Source: Mycobacterium sp. 852013-50091_SCH5140682
GTDB lineage: Bacteria; Actinomycetota; Actinomycetes; Mycobacteriales; Mycobacteriaceae
Direction of reading: 5' to 3'
Assembly (NCBI RefSeq): GCF_001665685.1
Contig: NZ_LZTB01000009.1
Location: 1 to 64,000, forward strand
DNA length: 64,000 bases
The notes below the pieces were generated by a model that was not told the DNA's origin, made no database searches, and saw only the letters and a program-made list of their open reading frames with translations. Below are positions 35,211 through 43,489 of the stretch, in pieces. The stretch's first letter is position 1. Each line of letters begins with the position of its first letter. A program made the translations under genes and the position numbers.

Positions 35211-38200
35211 GTAGCCGCTCGCATACGTGGATCTCCGGTGACTACCCTTGCGGCGGTGGCGCGGTGGAGAATGTGTTTCCGCTTACTGCGCGGCAGACAC
35301 TGCTGTGGGTAGAGCGCAAGATGTACCCGGGCGTGCCGTTACACAATGTGCTGCTCACCGTGGAACTCACCGGGATCCTCGATGTCGACCGGTTGGAGCG
35401 GGCTTACCACACCGCGGTCGATGAGTTGGACTTCCTGCGGTTGGCCGTCGACGAGCACGAACCGCGGCAGTGGCTGATGACGGTCGGGCGTTCGCCGCTG
35501 GAGGTCGTCGACCTGTCGGCGCATCCGCAGGGCTTCGACGCCTGGCTGGCCGAGCGCAGTAAGCAGGTCTTCGCCTTTCCCGGTCCGATGCATCGGTCGT
35601 TTCTCGTACGGCATTCGCCAACCCGGCACGTGTTCTGCGTGCTGTTCGACAACATCTGCACCGACGAGGTGTCGGCGATGTTGTTCGCGAACTATCTGGC
35701 TGACCGCTATGACGGACGAACACCCCAGCTGCCCTCGCCATTTCGTGAATATGTCCGTGCCGATGTCAGATATCGCGGGTCGGCGGACGGCGAGCGCGAC
35801 GCAGAATTCTGGCGGGGTGAGCTGCGCCGCGGTGGCCCACGTTTGCGTTTGTACGGCCAGTCGCAGACCCGTTCCACGCCGGTGGTCAAGCGTATCCAGC
35901 GTGACTTCGGCGCCAGGCGGGCTGCCGCGCTGCTGCGCCTCAGCTCCTCGGAGTTGGCGACCGGCGACGCGGCACGGTCGTGGCTTGCTCTGATGGTGAC
36001 GCTGTTGGTGGCCTTCGTCAGTCGCACCAGCGGGCAAACCGACGTGACCGTCGCGGTACCGCTGTCGAACCGACATGGTCGGTGGCAGGCGGCGTTCGGC
36101 TTGTTGTACGAGCAGGGTTTCATCCGTGTCGAGCTGGTCGAGGGCGAGACCTTCCGGTCATTGAGTGAGAAGGTGCACCACAAACTGCTGGAGGCCGTGC
36201 AGCACGGCCAGTGCTGTGTTCCCGACCGCGACATCGAGCATGTTTCGCTCAACCTGATCGACGCTCGACAGCCCAACTTCTCCGGGCTTGGATGTCGGGC
36301 CGACGCCGTACCGATCTGGACCCTGCCCCAGATGACCTTCGATGGGGCAAGGAGCGATTTCGCGAATGCCACCCGCGTGCGGATGACCGTCTCGACCTCT
36401 GCTGGGGCCACGTTCGCCATCGGTTTCGACACCCCTGCGGAGCTGTTGTCCGACAGTCAACGTCAGCGCATGTTCGGTCATTTCGAGCGTCTTGTCGATG
36501 CGGTGCTCGACGATCCGCGTTGCCGAATCACTGATGTCGATCTGACGTCGGACGCCGAACGCAACTTCGCGTTGACGGCCGCGCGCGGACCCGAGCCTGC
36601 GCCGGCCCCCGACCTGATCGCCCGGATCGCAGAACAGTGCCGTCGACATCCCGACAAGGTTGCGGTCATCGCCTCGGAAGGGCGGCTGAAGTATGGCGAG
36701 TTGGCCACTCGCGTCGTCACATTGGCGGCACGGCTGCGCGAGCTCGGAGTTGTCCCGGAATCGATTGTGGCGGTCTGTATGCCGCGCGGTGCCGACGAGC
36801 TGACAGCCTTGCTGGCCATCCTGACGGCCGGTGGGGCCTATGTGCCGCTGGACCCTGCGCAACCACTGAGTCGGCTGTGCATGATCATGGAGGACGCCCG
36901 TCCTCAGTTGCTGATCACATCAACAGATCAACTGCTCGCACGACATGCGGGAAGCGTTCCGACAGTCTTCGTCGATGCCGAGAAACCAGGCATCGACTGC
37001 TCTGCGGGCGCACCCTGGACGGTGTCCACGCATCCAGACGCGCTCGCGTATGTCCTGTTCACCTCGGGCTCGACTGGGCGGCCGAAAGGTGTACAGATCA
37101 CGCGGGGCGCGTTGTCGAACCTGGTGGCATCGATGGTGCGGACGCCCGGCCTCACTGAATCCGATGTGCTGCTGGCCGTTTCGACCACGATGTTCGACAT
37201 CGCCGCTCTCGAATTGTTCGCGCCGCTGCATGCCGGTGCGACGGTGCACATCGCGGACACGGATACCGCAGCGTACGCTCGCCGATTGCGGGAGGTGCTG
37301 GATCGTGGGTCGATCTCGATCATGCAGGCCACGCCGACGATGTGGCGGATGCTGCTCGACGCCGGTTGGAGCGGTGATCGCCGTCTTCGCATGTTGGTCG
37401 GGGGCGAGCCGCTCAGTCCAGAGTTGGCTCGTCAATTGCTGCACCGTGGCGAGCTGTGGAATATGTACGGCCCGACCGAGACCACGGTCTGGTCGGCAAT
37501 CAAGCGCGTTGTGCATGCCGACGACATCTCGATCGGCAAGCCGATCGAGCGGACCCAGATATATGTGATCGACGGTCACGGCCGGCTGGCGCCAGTGGGT
37601 GTGACGGGCGAGCTGTGCATCGGCGGCGCGGGAGTGGCGCGCGGCTATCTGGACCGCCCCGACCTGACTCACGAGAGGTTTGTCCAGAACCCGTACGGCC
37701 CGGCGGGCGATCGCATCTACCGAACCGGAGACCTGGCACGACTGAGGGAAACCGGTGAATTCGAGTGTCGGGGACGACTTGATCATCAGATCAAGATCCG
37801 CGGCTTCCGCGTCGAGCTCGGCGAGATCGAGTCCAGGCTGGAGGAGCTCGCCGGTATTCGGCACGCAGTCGTGACGCTTGACGAAGCGCAGGGCCGCGAG
37901 CCGCGGTTGGTGGCATACCTGGTGCCGGCAGCCGACGCGGCGCTGTCGGCGCGCGAACTCACACAGCAACTCCGCCAGCGACTTCCGTCGTATATGGTTC
38001 CTGCCAAGTATATTTCGATGAAATCGCCGCCGCTCAACACCAACGGAAAGATCGACCGCAGGGCGCTCCCGGATCCGGGAAACTTCCCCGATCTCCCTGC
38101 CGAGCGGGGTCGGCGCGTACCGCGCACCTCGACCGAATCAACGCTGCTACGCATCTGGGCCCGGACGTTGGGCACAACCGATATCGGGCTCGACGATGAG

Positions 38201-39172
38201 TTTTTCGAACTGGGTGGGCAGTCCGTGCTTGCAGTCCGAATCTTCGACGAGATCCACCGAACGCTGATGGTCGAACTTCCGTTGGCCTCGCTGTTCGAAA
38301 CACCAACGATCGCGTCGTTGGCCGAACACATTGACGCTCTGCGTGGTTCGCCGTCGACGTCGCAACGGTGGACGACGGTCGTCGCCATCCAGCCACGCGG
38401 TTCGCTGCCGCCGATCTTTTGCGTCTCAGGGATCGGGGGCAATCCGATGACCTTCGTTGGCATCTCCGCCGCGCTCGGCGACCAGCAACCCTTCTACGGC
38501 CTGCAACATCGCGGGGTGGACGGGAGACTGCGCCCGCACACATCGATCCGGGGCATGGCCCAGGAGTTTGTCGATGACATCCGCGCCGTACAACCCCGCG
38601 GGCCTTACGTGTTGGCCGGCTATTCAGCCGGCGGCCTGGCCGCCTATGAAATGGCCCAATTACTGACCGAACGCGGCGAGCAGGTGAGAATGCTGATCCT
38701 CTTCGACACCGTCAACCCGTTGCTGGCCAACTGGTCCCACGCCGAGCGGGTGGGCGCGCACTGGGCGAATCTGCGCTCCGGCGGGCTACACTATGTCGCC
38801 GAGCGTGCCGCCGACCGGATCAGCAGGATGGTCACTGCTACGGCGATGTGGACACGTGCCGAGTTGGCGATCTGGTGGCCCTACCGGTTCAGGCTAGATG
38901 CGTTACACAGAGCGGTAATTCAGGCGGAATCAGCCTACCGGCCACAGCCCTACGCCGGCGATGTACTCCTCGTCCAGAGCGCCGAGCGGTTCAGCCCACG
39001 CCGCGGGATTGGCCATCGGTCAGACGAGTCCAACGGCTGGCGCCAGTACGTCCAGGGACGCCTGGAGATCTTCACCGTGCCGGCCGCCCATCTTCACATG
39101 CTGGATGGTGCGGCGGCACAGCTTGCGGCAGCCGAGCTGCGCCGGACCATGCAGACGCAGGCAAGGAGGTGA
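35198..39172 (+). CDS. Single-module peptide synthetase C-A-T-TE
   Basis: The 1324-residue enzyme has a condensation domain (about 24-450), adenylation domain (470-955), carrier domain with GGQS at 1006-1009 (Ser1009) and a thioesterase with GYSAGG (Ser1143) and a late HMLDG. The adenylation motifs LFTSGSTGRPKG, YGPTETT, YRTGDLA and NGKIDR are intact. Reading the pocket against GrsA gives D-I-L-Q-L-G-M-V-W-K, close to published glycine codes. The condensation motif HHxxxDG is DNICTDE (151-157), so normal peptide-bond catalysis is doubtful. GGGGAGG precedes ATG 35198. Its place between a polymerase and the initiating sugar transferase implies aminoacylation of a sugar, not a siderophore. Confidence 0.85.
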   Translation: MVDVGSRSHTWISGDYPCGGGAVENVFPLTARQTLLWVERKMYPGVPLHNVLLTVELTGILDVDRLERAYHTAVDELDFLRLAVDEHEPRQWLMTVGRSPLEVVDLSAHPQGFDAWLAERSKQVFAFPGPMHRSFLVRHSPTRHVFCVLFDNICTDEVSAMLFANYLADRYDGRTPQLPSPFREYVRADVRYRGSADGERDAEFWRGELRRGGPRLRLYGQSQTRSTPVVKRIQRDFGARRAAALLRLSSSELATGDAARSWLALMVTLLVAFVSRTSGQTDVTVAVPLSNRHGRWQAAFGLLYEQGFIRVELVEGETFRSLSEKVHHKLLEAVQHGQCCVPDRDIEHVSLNLIDARQPNFSGLGCRADAVPIWTLPQMTFDGARSDFANATRVRMTVSTSAGATFAIGFDTPAELLSDSQRQRMFGHFERLVDAVLDDPRCRITDVDLTSDAERNFALTAARGPEPAPAPDLIARIAEQCRRHPDKVAVIASEGRLKYGELATRVVTLAARLRELGVVPESIVAVCMPRGADELTALLAILTAGGAYVPLDPAQPLSRLCMIMEDARPQLLITSTDQLLARHAGSVPTVFVDAEKPGIDCSAGAPWTVSTHPDALAYVLFTSGSTGRPKGVQITRGALSNLVASMVRTPGLTESDVLLAVSTTMFDIAALELFAPLHAGATVHIADTDTAAYARRLREVLDRGSISIMQATPTMWRMLLDAGWSGDRRLRMLVGGEPLSPELARQLLHRGELWNMYGPTETTVWSAIKRVVHADDISIGKPIERTQIYVIDGHGRLAPVGVTGELCIGGAGVARGYLDRPDLTHERFVQNPYGPAGDRIYRTGDLARLRETGEFECRGRLDHQIKIRGFRVELGEIESRLEELAGIRHAVVTLDEAQGREPRLVAYLVPAADAALSARELTQQLRQRLPSYMVPAKYISMKSPPLNTNGKIDRRALPDPGNFPDLPAERGRRVPRTSTESTLLRIWARTLGTTDIGLDDEFFELGGQSVLAVRIFDEIHRTLMVELPLASLFETPTIASLAEHIDALRGSPSTSQRWTTVVAIQPRGSLPPIFCVSGIGGNPMTFVGISAALGDQQPFYGLQHRGVDGRLRPHTSIRGMAQEFVDDIRAVQPRGPYVLAGYSAGGLAAYEMAQLLTERGEQVRMLILFDTVNPLLANWSHAERVGAHWANLRSGGLHYVAERAADRISRMVTATAMWTRAELAIWWPYRFRLDALHRAVIQAESAYRPQPYAGDVLLVQSAERFSPRRGIGHRSDESNGWRQYVQGRLEIFTVPAAHLHMLDGAAAQLAAAELRRTMQTQARR

Positions 39173-39174
39173 GC

Positions 39175-39882
39175 ATGTTCCTGTCGGTGTTGGATCTCCA
39201 CTTGCGCCGAGCGAACAACCGCTGTTCTCGCTCCGTGGGGTCGCCCGAGTGCACCACCCGAACACGGCAGCGCGTGGCGCGGCGGATCGCAGACGTATTG
39301 ATCGCCGGCTCTTCACTTTTCATACTGTTCCCCGTGCTGGTCACTATCGGAATCACCGTCAAAGTCACCAGCTCAGGACCCGCGCTGTTCGCCCAGCGGC
39401 GCGTTGGACTCGACCGACAGCCGTTCTGGTTCTACAAGTTTCGGACGATGCATGTGGGCGGTGACGATACGGCGTTGCAAGAGATGATTGTTCGTGAACT
39501 GCGCGGTGAAGACACCTCGATTGGGGGGAGCTGGAAGCTCGACTGCGACAGTCGTGTCACCCGGTTGGGCTCCTTCCTACGCCGCACGAGCCTCGACGAA
39601 TTGCCGCAACTGATCAATGTTCTGCGCGGAGATATGACACTGGTCGGGCCCCGGCCATGTCTGGAGTGGGAGGCTCAGATGTTTCCGAGCGAGTTCGACG
39701 ATCGATTCACGGTGAAGCCTGGTTTGACGGGGCTTTGGCAGGTGAGCGGCCGCAGCACCATGGGCACGCTCGACATGCTCCGTCTCGACGTCCACTACGT
39801 GCGTCGGCAAACGCTGCGCGGTGATATCGCGATCATCGCCCGGACGGTTCCCGCAGTGTTGCGCGCGGACGGTGCGCGGTGA
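39175..39882 (+). CDS. Initiating sugar-phosphate transferase (WbaP/ExoY type)
   Basis: The 235-residue protein has one N-terminal membrane helix (about 40-63) and the bacterial sugar transferase domain: FYKFRTM, RRTSLDELPQ, GPRP and KPGLTGLWQVSGR. It transfers a sugar-1-phosphate to undecaprenyl phosphate and so starts the repeat unit. The multi-helix N-terminal part of long WbaP proteins is absent, as in ExoY. ATG 39175 has AAGGAGG five bases upstream, two bases after the NRPS stop. Confidence 0.92.
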   Translation: MFLSVLDLHLRRANNRCSRSVGSPECTTRTRQRVARRIADVLIAGSSLFILFPVLVTIGITVKVTSSGPALFAQRRVGLDRQPFWFYKFRTMHVGGDDTALQEMIVRELRGEDTSIGGSWKLDCDSRVTRLGSFLRRTSLDELPQLINVLRGDMTLVGPRPCLEWEAQMFPSEFDDRFTVKPGLTGLWQVSGRSTMGTLDMLRLDVHYVRRQTLRGDIAIIARTVPAVLRADGAR

Positions 39883-40940
39883 ATATGCAGATTATCGCCC
39901 GCCCGAAGGTGATCGTCTCGGACCCGCGTACCGACGCCCGCTGGCACACCCTTGCAGGGAGCAGCAACGGGAGTTTGTTCACCTCGCCCCCGTGGATCAG
40001 GTCGGTGTGCGACACCTACGGGTTCACACCGCAGGCGCGGATCGTCACCGATGCCACGGGATGTCCGACCGACGGCTTCGCCTTCGTTCCGATCAGCGAC
40101 ATGCGTGGCGACCGACTGGTCAGCCTTCCTTTCTCGGACAGGGCCGAGCCACTCGTGTCCGATCGGGCGATGTGGCCGTCCCTGTTGACCGGCGCGCTGC
40201 GCGACGGGGCCCCGCTCACGATTCGCTGCCTCGACACGGCCGTGCCGACGACCGGCGACGGCCTCGTGCCCACGGGGCAGGCGGCTTGGCACGGCACGCC
40301 GTTGGGTGAGCCGGTGCAGGAGATCTACCGGTCACTCGGCCCGGCCGTCCGGCGGAACATCGCCACGGCCGAACGCAACGGTGTCCACGTCGACGTGCTC
40401 ACCGGGATCGACGCCATCCGGATCTATCACCGGTTGCATGTATCGCTGCGCAAGTACAAGTACCGGCTGTTGGCCCAGCCGCTCGCCCTGTTCGAGCGGA
40501 TCTGGCAGGAGTTCTCCGCGCACGACGGCATCGTGACCTTGCTTGCGCGGGTCAACGGCGAGCCGATTGCGGGAGCGATCTACCTCGCGTGGAACGACGT
40601 TCTGTACTACAAGTTCGGTGCATCGGTGGCGGCAGCGCTTCCGATGCGGCCCAACGATGCGCTCTTCTGGACCGCCCTGCGCTGGGCGTCCGACCGGGGG
40701 TTTCGCCTGTTGGATTGGGGTCTCAGCGATCTCGATCAGCCCGGGCTCATCGCGTACAAGCGCAAGTGGGTCAGCGAGGAGCGGCGGATCGTGACGCTCC
40801 GGTCGTTGACCGGCGACCCTGCGGGTCGTCGAGACGTCAGCGAACTTCTCGGCACGCTGGCGCGTCTGCTCACCGATGACGCGGTGCCGGACCACATCAC
40901 CGAGCGAGCCGGCTCACTTCTCTACCGCTACTTCACCTGA
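39879..40940 (+). CDS. FemAB/GNAT-like (Acetyltransf_6) transferase
   Basis: The 353-residue protein contains two GNAT-like halves in the style of the exopolysaccharide-associated FemAB-like family. The second half has LRKYKYRL, NGEPIAGAIYLAW, and near the end LLDWGLSD followed by YKRKWV. FemAB relatives use aminoacyl-tRNA to add amino acids; other members are acyltransferases. The GTG start overlaps the sugar transferase stop (GTGA). Next to an NRPS with a glycine-like pocket, aminoacyl or acyl transfer onto the polymer is a reasonable inference. Confidence 0.72.
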   Translation: MNMQIIARPKVIVSDPRTDARWHTLAGSSNGSLFTSPPWIRSVCDTYGFTPQARIVTDATGCPTDGFAFVPISDMRGDRLVSLPFSDRAEPLVSDRAMWPSLLTGALRDGAPLTIRCLDTAVPTTGDGLVPTGQAAWHGTPLGEPVQEIYRSLGPAVRRNIATAERNGVHVDVLTGIDAIRIYHRLHVSLRKYKYRLLAQPLALFERIWQEFSAHDGIVTLLARVNGEPIAGAIYLAWNDVLYYKFGASVAAALPMRPNDALFWTALRWASDRGFRLLDWGLSDLDQPGLIAYKRKWVSEERRIVTLRSLTGDPAGRRDVSELLGTLARLLTDDAVPDHITERAGSLLYRYFT

Positions 40941-41021
40941 AGGCCGTCACGTCGCGGCCGATTTCCCGATCGTTCGCGCCGAACACATGCGCTTACCGAA
41001 CCCACCGAAGGGACGATCACC

Positions 41022-42263
41022 ATGAAAACACCGCGCATCCCCGTCGCGATCGTCGGCGCCGGGCCGTACGGACTTTCGGCCGCCGCGCACCTCCGGGCTT
41101 ACGGCATCACGAGTTGCGTGTTCGGCCCCGCGATGTCCTTCTGGAGTGACATGCCGCGGGGCATGCTGCTGCGCTCGCCCTACGTCGCGTCGAACATCAG
41201 CGATCCCGAGGGCAGCCTGACACTCGACGCGTACGGCCGCGCGGTCGAGTGCCCGGTGACGAAGCCTGTCGCGCTCGCCGACTTCATCGAGTACGGGCGG
41301 TGGGTCTCGACGAAGCTGACCGAACTCCGCGACGAGCGGCTCGTCGAGCGCGTTTCCCGCGCCGATGGCGAGTTTGAGGTCACGCTCACCGAGGGCGAGA
41401 CCCTGCGCGCCGCACGCGTCGTCGTCGCGGCCGGGATCGGGCGGTTCGCTGCGCGTCCGCCTCAATTCTCCGGATTTCCCCGGTCACTGGTCTCGCACAC
41501 CTCGGAACACACCGACCTCTCCACGTTCGCCGGATCGAAGGTGGTCGTGATCGGCGGCGGTCAGAGCGCGCTCGAGTCCGCCGCGCTCATGCACGAGGTC
41601 GGCGCCGAGGTGGAAGTGCTCGTACGCGCACCGCTCGTCCGCTACCTGAAGACGAAAACCTCGATGCTGCACAAGCTCGGCCCGGTCACGCGCCTGCTGT
41701 ACGCGCCGCCGGACGTCGGCCCGGCAGGTCTCAGCCGGCTCGTCGCCGCCCCCGACTGGTATCGCCGCCTTCCGCGCGGGCTGCAGGACAAGGCCGGTCC
41801 GCGCTCGATCCGGCCCGCGGGCGCAGCCTGGCTCGCCCCGCGGCTGGCGTCCGTGAAGATCACGACGAACGCCGAGGTGCTTCGTGCACGTGAGGCCGGC
41901 AGCGGGATGGAGCTGACGCTCGCGGACGACAGCGTCCGGACGGTCGACCATGTGCTGCTCGGGACCGGGTACCGAGTAGACATCGGGGGCTACCCGTTCC
42001 TCGCCCGTGAACTGCTCGCCGCGATCGCACAGGTGGGCGGCTACCCGATCTTGGACAGCGGGTTCGGGACGAGCGTGCCGGGGCTACACATCGTCGGCGC
42101 GCCCGCGGCGTGGAGCTTCGGCCCGCTGATGCGGTTCGTTGCCGGCACGGAGTTCGTGTCTCCAGCGCTCGCACGCGGTATCGCCGGCGATGCCACACTC
42201 GCGCACGGTATGCCCCGCGACGCCACGCCGGCGCGCGGAATAGCGACCTCGAACCGTAGCTGA
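41022..42263 (+). CDS. FAD/NAD(P)-dependent oxidoreductase
   Basis: The 413-residue flavoprotein has two dinucleotide motifs: VAIVGAGPYGLSAAAHL near the N-terminus and VVVIGGGQSALESAAL near residue 175. It belongs to the group that includes ornithine N-hydroxylase-like and HpyO-like enzymes. The C-terminus holds imperfect repeats of the form ARGIAGDAT/AHGMPRDAT. Only one base separates it from the ATP-grasp gene. Base composition looks higher in G+C than the region to the left. Substrate unknown. Confidence 0.75.
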   Translation: MKTPRIPVAIVGAGPYGLSAAAHLRAYGITSCVFGPAMSFWSDMPRGMLLRSPYVASNISDPEGSLTLDAYGRAVECPVTKPVALADFIEYGRWVSTKLTELRDERLVERVSRADGEFEVTLTEGETLRAARVVVAAGIGRFAARPPQFSGFPRSLVSHTSEHTDLSTFAGSKVVVIGGGQSALESAALMHEVGAEVEVLVRAPLVRYLKTKTSMLHKLGPVTRLLYAPPDVGPAGLSRLVAAPDWYRRLPRGLQDKAGPRSIRPAGAAWLAPRLASVKITTNAEVLRAREAGSGMELTLADDSVRTVDHVLLGTGYRVDIGGYPFLARELLAAIAQVGGYPILDSGFGTSVPGLHIVGAPAAWSFGPLMRFVAGTEFVSPALARGIAGDATLAHGMPRDATPARGIATSNRS

Positions 42264-42264
42264 G

Positions 42265-43440
42265 ATGTCTGGTGCGCTCGTCGTCGGCGGCGACTATCGG
42301 GGGCTCGGCCTCGTGCGTAGCCTCGGACGACACGGCATCGATGTATGGGTGCTCATCGACGGCGAGGACGTGCTGGGCGCGTACTCGCGTTACTGCGCGA
42401 ACTCGCTGCCACTCGTGCCCGGGCCGTACGCCGAGCAAGCAGACCAACTGCTCCAGCTCGCCGGCAGCGCCGAGGTACGGGGCCGCACGCTGTTCCCGAC
42501 CAGCGACCGGGTGGCTGCGATGATTGCGCAGCACCACGCCGCGCTGGCCGAGTATTACGTGCTGACCACGCCGCCCTGGGACACGCTGCGGATCGCGTTC
42601 GACAAGCGCGCGACGTATGAGCTGGCCGAGCGCGTGAAGGTGCCGTACCCCAGGACCTGGCGGCCCGCCAGCGCCGCCGAGGCGGCCGCACTCCCGCTCG
42701 AGCTCCCCGTGATCATCAAGCCAGCCGTGCACGAGGAGGAAAATGCGCTGACGGTCGCCAAGGCCTGGCGCACCGACACGCGCGAGGAGCTGCGTGCCGC
42801 CTTCGAGCAGGCGGTGACGCTGCTACCGGCGGAGCAGCTGCTGGTGCAGGAACTTGTCCCCGGCGGCGGCGAGAGCCAGGTGTCGTATGCCGCCCTGGCC
42901 GACCGGGGGCGGCCGCTGGCGACCGTCGTCGCTCGCCGCGCGCGACAGTTTCCGACGGACTTCGGCCGCGCCAGCACGTTCGTGGAGACGATCGAGCAGC
43001 CCGCGATCGTCTCGAGCTCCGAGACCCTGCTCGCGGCGCTCTCGTACACGGGCCTCATCGAGTTCGAGTACAAACGCCACCAGGATGGCGGGCAATTCAA
43101 GCTGCTCGACATCAACCCACGCGTCTGGGGCTGGCAGTCGCTGTGCGGCCGTGCCGGAGTGGACTTCCCGTACCTGATGTGGCGGCTGGCGAACGGTCTG
43201 CCCGTCGAACCGGTGCATGCCGCCGCCGGTGTCCGCTGGGTGCGGCACAGCACGGACATCCCGACCTCCGCGCGCGAAATCCTGGGCCGCCGGATGGCGT
43301 TGCGCCCGTACCTGGCGTCGATGCGTGGACCGGTCGAGAACGCGATCTGGGCCAGCGACGACCGACGCCCGGGCCTGTACGAGTACCCGATGCTGATCCG
43401 AACAGTCGCGCGGAGGCTCGCGAACGGTCGTCATGTCTGA
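42265..43440 (+). CDS. ATP-grasp ligase, second copy
   Basis: The 391-residue protein has the same architecture as the gene at 20050: a Rossmann-like domain (ALVVGGDYRGLGLVRSLGRHG), an ATP-binding lobe (PVIIKPAVHEEEN) and the metal site DINPRVWGWQ. Family members couple an amino or carboxyl compound at the expense of ATP. It is tightly linked to the flavin oxidoreductase upstream and convergent with a GT4 gene. Confidence 0.8.
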   Translation: MSGALVVGGDYRGLGLVRSLGRHGIDVWVLIDGEDVLGAYSRYCANSLPLVPGPYAEQADQLLQLAGSAEVRGRTLFPTSDRVAAMIAQHHAALAEYYVLTTPPWDTLRIAFDKRATYELAERVKVPYPRTWRPASAAEAAALPLELPVIIKPAVHEEENALTVAKAWRTDTREELRAAFEQAVTLLPAEQLLVQELVPGGGESQVSYAALADRGRPLATVVARRARQFPTDFGRASTFVETIEQPAIVSSSETLLAALSYTGLIEFEYKRHQDGGQFKLLDINPRVWGWQSLCGRAGVDFPYLMWRLANGLPVEPVHAAAGVRWVRHSTDIPTSAREILGRRMALRPYLASMRGPVENAIWASDDRRPGLYEYPMLIRTVARRLANGRHV

Positions 43441-43450
43441 GCCCGTCGGG

Positions 43451-43489
43451 CCCCGGCTCGACGATCGATCAGCTGGTCACGAGCCGGGG
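43451..43489. terminator. Hairpin at the ATP-grasp/GT4 convergent junction
   Basis: CCCCGGCTCG (43451-43460) pairs perfectly with CGAGCCGGGG (43480-43489), a 10-bp G+C-rich stem with a 19-base loop that contains the GT4 stop codon. It lies just after the ATP-grasp stop. Probably terminates one or both transcripts. Confidence 0.45.

Noticed and set aside
35198..39172. NRPS as part of a siderophore locus
   Set aside because: Only one module, no salicylate or hydroxamate genes beside it, no transporter or IdeR-like site noticed; the context is a polysaccharide operon.
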